Below the pieces are notes generated by a model. The model had not been told where the DNA came from. It made no database searches and saw only the letters and a list, made by a program, of their open reading frames with translations. The translations under genes were made by a program, and so were the position numbers. Shown piece after piece: positions 15,054 through 22,984 of a stretch of 23,656 nt of DNA; within the stretch, counting starts at the first letter, position 1, and the number at the start of each line of letters is the position of its first letter. The DNA comes from Euryarchaeota archaeon UBA23 (GTDB lineage Archaea; Thermoplasmatota; Poseidoniia; Poseidoniales; Thalassarchaeaceae): NCBI GenBank assembly GCA_002498725.1, contig DAIJ01000007.1, positions 1 through 23,656 on the forward strand, written 5' to 3'.

Positions 15054-17204
15054 CTACAATGATCTAGAAAGTTTGATCAATAGATCATTTGATGCCTTAC
15101 TACATTCTGCTGATTTAAATCGATTAATTGCCTCTCTCCAATGTGACAGGCGCATATTGGGCTCTAATACTCCTCTCCAGTACCAATATTGAGCAATTAG
15201 TCTTCTGTGACTGGGTATATCTTTTCGAAGAGACTCTGTAGATAGCATAGAATGTTGATTTTTCAGCCATTGAGGAATTTCTGGATTACTTGATTCTAAA
15301 GCAAATAATATTGCTCGTGTTCGAGAAATAATATTCTCCTCATTTTCTATGTATTTACGCGCTATTTCCATTGAATCAGGTGTTCCAAAAGACAATCTAG
15401 TCCTCAAATCAATTATAGATAATAGAGCATGATCTTCACCAAGTGCAGTAGCAATAGATGAACGTGTATTAGCAGCAGCTTCTACATCACCTGACTCTAA
15501 TGCTAATGCATGTCGTAAGAGATTTAGTGATAATGATGCTGCTGATTTATCAGCATCAGGAATGATGGAAAAATCAACCTCAGAAAGTTGGTTGATATCA
15601 ATAGTAGAACTTTCACCGGGTAGTCGGTCGTCATATTGTCTAACTAGAGATGCAATCTCAAGTCTTACTCTTTCTGCTGGAGAAAGATGTTGTATAGCCT
15701 TGGATTCTGCCTTTTTAGCACCATTATTATCTCCTCTATATCTAGAAATACGGGCTCTTCTAACAAGACTCTGTGGACTCTCTTCAAGATTATCTAAATG
15801 GCTCTCAGCAACTTTAGGTTCACCACGTTCAAGAGCTAAATCTATTGCTGCAAAGTGAATTTTTTCATCTCCAATAGAAAGCGATGCATCCTCAATCAAG
15901 ACGGCAGCGGCAGCACTATCATCTTGTGACAATTTTTCGGCTATATTGACTATCCAATCAGGGTCTATATTATCCCCTGAATTAAGTCTGTGATGCGCCT
16001 CAATTCGACGTGCACGTAGACCTTCTTTTTTCTCCCAAAAAATTGCACTTTTCCTATGGATTGCACGAATGGACTGTTCATCAATTAATGAAATCCTAAC
16101 ATTACGTATCAAATGATGTGGTTCAATAAAATTCTCAATCCATCTTAGTACAGCAGACTCTTCGAGATGCCAAGCACCGTCCTCATTACTAATCTCATCA
16201 AAGGAAAGAGGTAGAGGGGAGAGGCTCAATTCATCTAGAGTGGATTTTGCTTCAGAACTCAGTCTCTTCAAAACTGTTTTTTGTACATATTCTGTTACTG
16301 CCTGTCCTTTCTCAGGAATATCATCATCATGATTCCATAATTTAAGAGCAAGTGGATGACCACCCAATGTTTCGGCAATCTTTTGGGCTGATTGATGATC
16401 GATATTTGATGGAAGAAGATTTACAGCATCTTTAATCTTCAATCCTTCTATTCGAAGTTCATCAAAACCAACAATATTACCAAAAGGACTTGGGGCTCTT
16501 ACCGATATTAAACAAGATATATCTTCTTTAGAACATGCTTCAAGTAAGTCCGATATGGCTTCTGTGTGTCTATCAGACAATTCCTGAACTTCATCCAAAA
16601 TTAGAAGTGTTTTCTTGCTACAAACAACTGAAGCTATTGCTTGAGGGTCTCTTGGTGACTCTCCATTTAACCATGCGCTCCCAATTACAGAAACATCTGT
16701 GTCTGAGTTACAAGTAGACCAACAAACTTTCCAGCCCTTATCCATTACTTTCTCGGCCACCTTTCTAGCGATACTAGTTTTTCCAATTCCGGGAAGTCCA
16801 CTCAACTGTATCTTTCCATAATTAAACATATTTTCGACTATTCTATTCACAATATCTTCTCGACCTATTAGATTGATTGATTGAGGTAAAGGACCTACTG
16901 AAATTCCTCTTGATTCGATAATATTATCAATAGAAATAGATTCTACTCTTTCATGGCCAAGTGATGTTAGATGAACTACTGTTCTCTTACGAGAACCTCC
17001 ATCAATAACATGAGCCAATCTAGTTACAATAAGGCCCATCTCTTCTAATTCTTTCAAGGGATTGTGTATTGCAGATCTAACCAAGCCAAGATGCTCGGCT
17101 AAACCTGGAAGAGAGAGAGCTCTGGGTACATCCCAAGAGGACTCAATTTCAGCACCAAACTCAGATATTCGGAGAAGGATGGCACTCTGAGTATTGCTCA
17201 ACAC
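15054..17204 (-). CDS. STAND-type ATPase with N-terminal winged helix
   Basis: A 716-residue multidomain protein. Residues 1-90 form a MarR-like winged helix (SLPGLAEHLGLVRSAIHNPL; wing DGGSRKRTVVHLT). Residues 112-290 are a NACHT/NB-ARC-like P-loop ATPase: Walker A GLPGIGKTS (136-144), Walker B TLLILDEVQ (199-207), a sensor-like Arg in SVRAP (234-238), and GGHPLALKLW (281-290), equivalent to the GLPL motif of STAND ATPases. The remaining about 400 residues are Ala/Leu/Glu-rich and helical, with TPR-like pairs (for example around 455-520), a likely sensor. There is no signal peptide. By analogy with MalT/AfsR-type proteins it could be an ATP-dependent, ligand-gated transcription regulator; STAND proteins also serve in defence, but no effector nuclease or TIR domain is seen. 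The start is GTG (17204) or TTG (17201). It is divergent from uvrC by 25 bp. Confidence 0.82.
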   Translation of the reverse strand: MLSNTQSAILLRISEFGAEIESSWDVPRALSLPGLAEHLGLVRSAIHNPLKELEEMGLIVTRLAHVIDGGSRKRTVVHLTSLGHERVESISIDNIIESRGISVGPLPQSINLIGREDIVNRIVENMFNYGKIQLSGLPGIGKTSIARKVAEKVMDKGWKVCWSTCNSDTDVSVIGSAWLNGESPRDPQAIASVVCSKKTLLILDEVQELSDRHTEAISDLLEACSKEDISCLISVRAPSPFGNIVGFDELRIEGLKIKDAVNLLPSNIDHQSAQKIAETLGGHPLALKLWNHDDDIPEKGQAVTEYVQKTVLKRLSSEAKSTLDELSLSPLPLSFDEISNEDGAWHLEESAVLRWIENFIEPHHLIRNVRISLIDEQSIRAIHRKSAIFWEKKEGLRARRIEAHHRLNSGDNIDPDWIVNIAEKLSQDDSAAAAVLIEDASLSIGDEKIHFAAIDLALERGEPKVAESHLDNLEESPQSLVRRARISRYRGDNNGAKKAESKAIQHLSPAERVRLEIASLVRQYDDRLPGESSTIDINQLSEVDFSIIPDADKSAASLSLNLLRHALALESGDVEAAANTRSSIATALGEDHALLSIIDLRTRLSFGTPDSMEIARKYIENEENIISRTRAILFALESSNPEIPQWLKNQHSMLSTESLRKDIPSHRRLIAQYWYWRGVLEPNMRLSHWREAINRFKSAECSKASNDLLIKLSRSL
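15058..15089. repeat. 9-bp inverted repeat in the last codons of the STAND gene
   Basis: AATGATCTA (15058-15066) is the exact reverse complement of TAGATCATT (15081-15089), with a 14-nt interior that holds a further TTGATCAA palindrome. It lies within the final dozen codons of the STAND gene, right before its stop at 15054. It may fold in the mRNA 3' end or mark a processing site. It is coding DNA, so chance is possible. Confidence 0.4.
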
Positions 17205-17229
17205 GCATCGTCAGCGAGGCCATCAGTTC

Positions 17230-18987
17230 ATGGGCATTGACCTTTACCGATTTACCCCAATGCCAGTTGATTCAACCTCTCTCAACCTACCAAACAAGTC
17301 CGGAGTCTACCTTTTCCGGCATGAAGACGGTAGGGTAATGTACGTGGGAAAGGCGACTAACCTGCGTACGCGAGTAAAATCATATTTTTCAAAGAAACCT
17401 GACCGAGATAAGATACCTGCACTTGTTGCTTCTTCAGACGATATTGAATACATAATCACTCAATCTCCTAGCGAGGCTTTGATTCTAGAAAGAGAATTAA
17501 TTCGGAAACACAAACCAAGATATAATTCTAGATTAAAGGATGATAAATCATATCCTTTTATATCTCTGACAAACGAAGAGTTTCCAAGAATTCTCTATAC
17601 GAGATTTCCTTCTGATGGTGATCTCAGATGGGGTCCTTTTCCAGATGCGGGTGCGGCAAAAAGAGTTATTCAACTTCTGAGAAGTCAATTTGGAATTAGA
17701 GACAAGGATTGCAATGGGAAAAATGGATGTTTTTCCAAACATATTGGACTATGTAGAGGACCCTGTGTAGATCCTGAAGGCTATCCGGAAATTGTTAGAA
17801 CAGTAACCAAAATATTAGATGGAAATGCGAGTATTTTAATTGAATATCTGCAAAAAGAAATGGATGAGGCTTCGGATAGATTGGATTACGAAACCGCCGC
17901 AAATAAGCGGGATCTGATTGCAACAGTAAATGCAACCATATCAAAGCAAGTTATTCACAGTAGATTCTATCAAGACTGTGATGCTGTAGGCTTTGCTTCT
18001 AATGGTGAAAATGCGGTATTAGTTATTCTGCATACAAAAAATGGAGTTATTCAAGGTGAAGTTAACTATCCTCTAATCCATCGTGGAGACGTTACAGATT
18101 CTGTTTCATTAGTACTTTCAGAGCACTATTCTAACAGGAGACCACCAAAGATGTTGCTCGTTCCTTCACCATTATCTGATCAATTAAGTAAATGGTTAAA
18201 TGAACGACGGGGGAATACTGTAGAAATTAGAAATCCAAGACGTGGGGAGTATGCTAAGTTGAGGAAAATGGCTGATCGTAATGCAGAAATTAAGTCCCAT
18301 CATAAGTCTAATAGACGCTCTGGAAGTCTTGAACAAGCTGCGGCTGATGAAGCAGCTAGATTACATGGTTATGACTCTCTAAATCATATCGTATGTTTTG
18401 ATATGGCTCAATTGAGGGGGGATGAAAGAGTGGGGGCTGCAATAGTTCTACGTAATGGGCGCCCATCCAAAAAAGAATATCGCACATATCGTATAAAAAC
18501 AGACGTTATGGATGATATAAGAATGATGAAAGAAGTAATAGAAAGATGGCTTAAACGACAAGATGAATGGCCCGATCTTTTGCTTCTTGATGGTGGAGAG
18601 GTCCATCTTTCTCATGTATACAAGACGCTCGAAGAAAATGGCGTTGCAGGTAATTTTCCAGTTGCTGCGTTAGCAAAGAAGGAAGATACGCTTTGGCGAA
18701 TAGATACGGATCCAATTATTCTTGATAGGGCTTCAAGAGTGCTAGTTCATGCCCGAGATGAGGCGCATCGATTCGCCAACACCTATCATCGAAAGAGACG
18801 CTCTAAGGGTGGATTGAAAAGTCCCATAGAAGATATTGAAGGATTAGGAGCAAAGAAGATTCAGGCACTATTAAGGCACTTTGGCGGAATCAAAGGTATA
18901 GAAAATGCAAGTCAAGAGCAACTTATAGGCACACCAGGTATTGGAAAAGAATTAGCAGAGAGAATTTTCATTTTTTTCAATAGATAG
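17230..18987 (+). CDS. uvrC: UvrABC excinuclease subunit C
   Basis: UvrC makes both incisions around bulky DNA lesions in the UvrABC nucleotide-excision-repair complex. The 585-residue protein has the complete layout. The GIY-YIG nuclease (about 20-100) shows GVYLF, MYVGKATNLRTRVKSYF and SEAL. Four cysteines (161, 167, 175, 179) match the cluster that binds 4Fe-4S in E. coli UvrC. A UVR helix pair around 205-240 (LDYETAANKRDLI) contacts UvrB. The RNase-H-like nuclease carries CFDMAQLRGDE, LLLLDGGE and ARDEAHRFA. A C-terminal double helix-hairpin-helix (IEGLGAKKIQALL, TPGIGKELAERI) binds DNA. The frame also opens with TTG at 17194, overlapping the STAND start; the ATG at 17230 is preferred, and MPVDS at 17260 is possible. 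uvrABC in archaea is known to be of bacterial origin. uvrA and uvrB are not in the window. Confidence 0.95.
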   Translation: MGIDLYRFTPMPVDSTSLNLPNKSGVYLFRHEDGRVMYVGKATNLRTRVKSYFSKKPDRDKIPALVASSDDIEYIITQSPSEALILERELIRKHKPRYNSRLKDDKSYPFISLTNEEFPRILYTRFPSDGDLRWGPFPDAGAAKRVIQLLRSQFGIRDKDCNGKNGCFSKHIGLCRGPCVDPEGYPEIVRTVTKILDGNASILIEYLQKEMDEASDRLDYETAANKRDLIATVNATISKQVIHSRFYQDCDAVGFASNGENAVLVILHTKNGVIQGEVNYPLIHRGDVTDSVSLVLSEHYSNRRPPKMLLVPSPLSDQLSKWLNERRGNTVEIRNPRRGEYAKLRKMADRNAEIKSHHKSNRRSGSLEQAAADEAARLHGYDSLNHIVCFDMAQLRGDERVGAAIVLRNGRPSKKEYRTYRIKTDVMDDIRMMKEVIERWLKRQDEWPDLLLLDGGEVHLSHVYKTLEENGVAGNFPVAALAKKEDTLWRIDTDPIILDRASRVLVHARDEAHRFANTYHRKRRSKGGLKSPIEDIEGLGAKKIQALLRHFGGIKGIENASQEQLIGTPGIGKELAERIFIFFNR

Positions 18988-19044
18988 AGTATCAGATAAC
19001 CTCTGACAGAACATTTGACAAATGGCGGTATTCTATTAATTTCC

Positions 19045-21987
19045 CTATCTCAACCAATCTTCCTTTAATTCCTCTTTTTCTACTATAATTTTCTTATCTA
19101 GTTCCCCCATTTGTGCTGCAAATTCCAATTCAAGTAACTGTTCTTCAAAGGTTGTTGAAGTTTTCTTCGTTGACTTCTTAGCCTCTACACGCTTACGAAT
19201 TCTCTTGAAACTAAACTGTGCGAGAATTAGCAATATAATTAGTAGATAAGGAGCCAATTCTGCTAAAATCAACATCCAACTCAATTCTGCCTCCCATTCG
19301 ATTTTATCTCTTTCAGAATAGCATTCATTCCAAGTATCCGCGTTTGGACAAACTGGTGTGCGATATTGAATGACTTGTTTCCCATCTTTCTCAATTAGTG
19401 TCCCTAGATTGAGTTCCGAGTCAAATGAAATTATTCTAATTTCTGAGGGTAAAGAAACTTCCATACGAGCTGAAGATTTTATTGTTCCCCAAGTAGTGTG
19501 TTCCATTATAGGCAGCACATATGAAAAGAAAGAAAGGCCCGGTACACTCACCCCAGTACTTGTTAACTCTAGACCTAATAAAGATTCAATACTTTCAATA
19601 AATCTATTTGGAATCCCCGCCTCATAAGATGCTGACCCTATTGATCCACTAATTTCGTCGCCTCTTAGAGTAATAGTAAGTGTTGCTTGATTGATTTTTA
19701 CGGTTGCCTCTACAGGATCTAAATCGCTTGTCTCTCTGTTCGGAGGCATGACGAAATCTGGAATTTCTATACTAAATGGGATATTTTTGATGTTTAATTC
19801 TGTAAAATATGTTTTTCCATCTAGCACTATTTGCTGAGGTGCCATTGTCTCTAATTGTTCTAAAGATGCTTCAATCTCTTCTACCATTACTGATGTAAGA
19901 TCGGCTAACCCATTATTCGAAATTTCCATCTCATAATCTCCCGTTGAGAATGGAATAATTGCCTTCTGATCGGAGCCTTCTAAGAGGCCACCTTCACGTC
20001 TGTCCCCAATAGATATTATTCGGTGTATTATATCAGAAGGTATTGGTGTGATTTCTATATTTGGTTCTTCCTCGACTATCCCTAACCTATACAATTCAAT
20101 AGTTGAAGATAATGAAAAATCTATTTCTATTGCAGATTTTGTCTCTTTGAAAGAAACTTTCTCAATATCAATCTGATTAAAGGAAGAAATACAGGTTTTT
20201 TCATTAGAACCGCAAATTAGATCTTCACTTGCATCTGTGCACTCAGTAGGATCTCCCGCACCTGCTCTACCACTATCAATACAAATTGCATGCCTCCAGT
20301 CGTAAGGTCGAGCCCCCTGTAATGCGATTTCCTGTATCGATGATTCACCAAAATTAGATGTGAATACAATACTATCTTGATCTATTCCTGACGACTTCAA
20401 CCATTCTGGCAATCTAATGTTCACTTTGACATCTGTACCCGCAAAATCCTCAGGAATTAGATCTTGTAAGTACCCCAAGTCTACCTCCAATTCAATGTCA
20501 ATAACACTCATCAAAGATGCCAAATCCTCATCGCTCATTATGGAAAAATCCATTGTTGAAATGTCTCCTTCTGCATGTTTTACCAATTCATTTACAATGT
20601 CGGAAACCTGCATTTCAGATGGCATCGAACTGGCCTGAATTAAAATTGGGTAAGTACTTGACATCGAAGTTAAACAGTACCTATATGCTAGATTTTCTTC
20701 ACAAGTCTGCCCTGGAATATGTTGAAACATCAACCCTCCAGTATTACCAGAAGGAGCAAATGTAGGTGTTTGGAACATAACATCCACACCTAATGCTTCA
20801 GTAAATGTATCAGAAAGTGATTCAATTGGTATTGAATTTAGCATATCAGAAGCATCAATATTCATTTCTGAATCAAACATTCTAATTCCATCTGAGGTTA
20901 TAGAATCAAGATTAATTGTAGAGGTCTCGAGATCTAGCCCCCATTCTGATAATGTATTAGAGCTAAGATGATGTATGCTAATTTCCATATCTATCCTACT
21001 ATTCATCCTATCTCTAACATCAATAAATAACTCTAGGCTGAAGGAAGGTCCTGCATAATTCTGCCAGGATGGGATGTCGATTCCACTTCCAAGTGTTGCA
21101 ACCAGATCAAAAGACGTAGGAAGTGTAGAAGAGATGCCTCCTAAATTATCTAAAATAACTCTAGCTCCTTTTTTTCCATTATCCAGTTCAAATTTTTCTC
21201 CGGGAGAATTTACTGTATTTATGCTTGAATAAATTGGTGGTATCATTACATATTCTAGATAGTGTCCCGCTGCTGCAACCGTTGTGAAATTCGAAGTTAC
21301 TTCACCCCCCATAGCCATTAATCCCTCCATCATTCTATCAACATCGCCTGTATCAGGATCCATACCAACATTCGTTGGATCAATGTTCAAAGTCAATACT
21401 GATCGTAAACAAATTGGAGGGAAGAAAGGATTGTTTTCTCTTCTTGTAATTTCATCCGCAGAATCTATGTCTGGATCAAATGTACAGGAAATTTGATCTT
21501 GGCTGAAAAATAAAATTTCTGAGGTGGGTTGAATCGGGCTAATGATTGCACCTGGGAAATTTTCATCGACAATTTGTTGGATAATACTATCAACATATTC
21601 TACCATTCTATCCTCTATCGAAGAACCACTTTGTATCAAATTACGATAATTCCGAATATAATCTGCTGGTATTCCATCTGAAGGATTGCTGTCACCTTGT
21701 AAATCAATATCGGTTAAATCCAATTCATCTCTTGGCAATTCAAAAATACCTAAATCAATACTCATTTCTATTGTCGATGCACCATCCATCAACATGATTA
21801 CTTGTCCTTCGATCCATTCGTCAGTAGATGTTGCGTCCAATGTTGAATCATAATCATCGCAAATTCCTTCTGTAGATTCCCAGGTAGAACAGATCTGATT
21901 AGAAACTTCAGGATCTCCTGGAGGGGGTGCGGCCGATACAATCTGTACAAATAAGAGCAGAATTAGGCAGACTGCCGTACGGCGCAT
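19045..21987 (-). CDS. Unrecognised 980-aa secreted protein with C-terminal membrane anchor
   Basis: I do not recognise this family. The sequence starts MRRTAVCLILLLFVQIVSA-A, a clear signal peptide. The long ectodomain is rich in Ser, Ile, Asp and Glu, with many amphipathic beta-like stretches (for example SIEMSIDLGIF, ATVKINQATLTITLRGDEIS) and pairs of cysteines (around QICSTWESTEGIC, DLICGSNEKTC, TPVCPNADTWNEC) that could form disulphides. A single helix at about 904-927 is followed by a 53-residue tail that is first very basic (KRIRKRVEAKKSTKK) and then acidic and coiled-coil-like. That places the tail in the cytoplasm under the positive-inside rule. The length and tail suggest an envelope scaffold, receptor or cell-shape protein. 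The gene stands alone, convergent with uvrC and divergent from tyw2 across about 60 bp. The ATG at 21987 is clear. Confidence 0.85.
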   Translation of the reverse strand: MRRTAVCLILLLFVQIVSAAPPPGDPEVSNQICSTWESTEGICDDYDSTLDATSTDEWIEGQVIMLMDGASTIEMSIDLGIFELPRDELDLTDIDLQGDSNPSDGIPADYIRNYRNLIQSGSSIEDRMVEYVDSIIQQIVDENFPGAIISPIQPTSEILFFSQDQISCTFDPDIDSADEITRRENNPFFPPICLRSVLTLNIDPTNVGMDPDTGDVDRMMEGLMAMGGEVTSNFTTVAAAGHYLEYVMIPPIYSSINTVNSPGEKFELDNGKKGARVILDNLGGISSTLPTSFDLVATLGSGIDIPSWQNYAGPSFSLELFIDVRDRMNSRIDMEISIHHLSSNTLSEWGLDLETSTINLDSITSDGIRMFDSEMNIDASDMLNSIPIESLSDTFTEALGVDVMFQTPTFAPSGNTGGLMFQHIPGQTCEENLAYRYCLTSMSSTYPILIQASSMPSEMQVSDIVNELVKHAEGDISTMDFSIMSDEDLASLMSVIDIELEVDLGYLQDLIPEDFAGTDVKVNIRLPEWLKSSGIDQDSIVFTSNFGESSIQEIALQGARPYDWRHAICIDSGRAGAGDPTECTDASEDLICGSNEKTCISSFNQIDIEKVSFKETKSAIEIDFSLSSTIELYRLGIVEEEPNIEITPIPSDIIHRIISIGDRREGGLLEGSDQKAIIPFSTGDYEMEISNNGLADLTSVMVEEIEASLEQLETMAPQQIVLDGKTYFTELNIKNIPFSIEIPDFVMPPNRETSDLDPVEATVKINQATLTITLRGDEISGSIGSASYEAGIPNRFIESIESLLGLELTSTGVSVPGLSFFSYVLPIMEHTTWGTIKSSARMEVSLPSEIRIISFDSELNLGTLIEKDGKQVIQYRTPVCPNADTWNECYSERDKIEWEAELSWMLILAELAPYLLIILLILAQFSFKRIRKRVEAKKSTKKTSTTFEEQLLELEFAAQMGELDKKIIVEKEELKEDWLR

Positions 21988-22049
21988 GACCCTCTTACGA
22001 GCGGCTATCTACCATAAGTCTGAATCTAACATGCATCCCCCTCATACCA
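21988..22049. promoter_or_regulatory. Short divergent promoter region, 980-aa gene and tyw2
   Basis: Only 62 bp separate two divergent start codons, so the two promoters must be packed together or overlap. GAGGGTC lies directly before the minus-strand ATG at too short a spacing for a normal Shine-Dalgarno. An ATG at 22031 is out of frame with tyw2. No convincing TATA box is claimed. Confidence 0.35.
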
Positions 22050-22934
22050 ATGCACAGACATGATCCACACCATCGACTTCGTGAATTAGTTGGTGAATTT
22101 CTGAAAAATAGAGGAGGGAATTTAGATCTCTTGGACATGCTTCCCAAACATTGGGAAAAGTTTGATGATACTGTAATTCTACAAAGAGAATCTTTCTATG
22201 GAGATAATTGGAAAGAACATATAGGAAAGGATCTCTGGAAAATTGTGGCTGAATCTCTTGGAGTAGAACGTTTAGGAAGAATGGGAGAGATTGTGGGTGA
22301 AAAAAGAGAATCTACTGTTGAACTTCTTCTAGGTGATGATGATTGGGTAATTCGAAAAGAAAATAAGATTGATTATGGTTACAGATTTACTGAATGTATG
22401 TTCTCAGCAGGAAATATAAATGAGAGGAAAAGAATGGGTCAGGTTGGAAAATTAGGAGAGACGGTTGTAGACCTTTTCTCCGGGATTGGATACTATACAT
22501 TACCAATGCTTGTACATTCTGAAATAGAACATATTCACTGTTGTGAATGGAATGCTAATGCAATATCTTCGCTAGAATGGAACTTAGAACGAAATAATGT
22601 AAAGGACAGATGTACTATTCATCCGGGGGACAATAGAGTTACTACAAGCAAATTATTAGGAATTGCTGATAGAGTGATTCTTGGCCTGTTACCTGATGCA
22701 GAAAGTGGTTATGATATCGCATTAAAATGTCTCAAATCATCAGGTGGAATTTTACATGTTCATGGTGTTGCAAAATCAAAAAATCACGATGTTTGGATTA
22801 GAAATACGATTGAAAAAATTTCATCTTTAAGCACATTCAAAGAGATTTGTGAAGTGAATAAAGTCAGAGTAAAATCATATGCGCCACATTGGGATCATAT
22901 AGTTCTTGATTTGGAAGTTAAAAGTTTCACATGA
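22050..22934 (+). CDS. taw2: Wyosine tRNA-Phe aminocarboxypropyltransferase (Tyw2/Taw2)
   Basis: This family transfers the 3-amino-3-carboxypropyl group of SAM to C7 of the tricyclic base (imG-14) at position 37 of tRNA-Phe, in wyosine-derivative synthesis. The 294-residue protein has the Tyw2 signature in order: LPKHWEKFDDTVIL (31-44), TECMFSAGN (114-122), SAM motif VVDLFSGIGYYTLP (139-152), CCEWNANAISSLEWNLE (164-180), DRCTIHPGDNR (186-196) and LGLLPDAESGY (211-221), then LHVHG. In the related m1G37 methylase Trm5 the LGLLPDA position carries an N-L/P-P motif, so Tyw2 is favoured over Trm5. The N-terminal domain (1-110) probably binds tRNA. The ATG at 22050 is in frame and close to the usual archaeal length. 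The partner Taw1 is not in the window. Confidence 0.9.
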   Translation: MHRHDPHHRLRELVGEFLKNRGGNLDLLDMLPKHWEKFDDTVILQRESFYGDNWKEHIGKDLWKIVAESLGVERLGRMGEIVGEKRESTVELLLGDDDWVIRKENKIDYGYRFTECMFSAGNINERKRMGQVGKLGETVVDLFSGIGYYTLPMLVHSEIEHIHCCEWNANAISSLEWNLERNNVKDRCTIHPGDNRVTTSKLLGIADRVILGLLPDAESGYDIALKCLKSSGGILHVHGVAKSKNHDVWIRNTIEKISSLSTFKEICEVNKVRVKSYAPHWDHIVLDLEVKSFT

Positions 22935-22951
22935 TGCTTCGAAGAAGCATC
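22933..22951. terminator. 8-bp hairpin across the tyw2 stop
   Basis: GATGCTTC (22933-22940) pairs perfectly with GAAGCATC (22944-22951) around GAA, starting at the second base of the tyw2 stop codon. It lies 33 bp before the start of the S15 gene. It is the strongest stem among the gene-end hairpins here, but only scattered T follow, so it may be a 3'-end stabiliser or a protein site rather than an intrinsic terminator. Confidence 0.45.
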
Positions 22952-22984
22952 AATCTCATTTGCTAGTCCTATGTCGGAACTGTG

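Noticed and set aside
14878..15192. 104-codon plus-strand open frame over the start of the surface-protein gene
   Set aside because: It overlaps two strongly supported minus-strand genes at both ends and has no domain or ribosome site.
18982..19050. AGATAG and CTATCT as a long-range inverted repeat between uvrC and the 980-aa gene
   Set aside because: Both arms come from the same Arg-stop codon pair (AGA TAG) at two convergent gene ends; a 57-nt loop with 6 bp is not persuasive.
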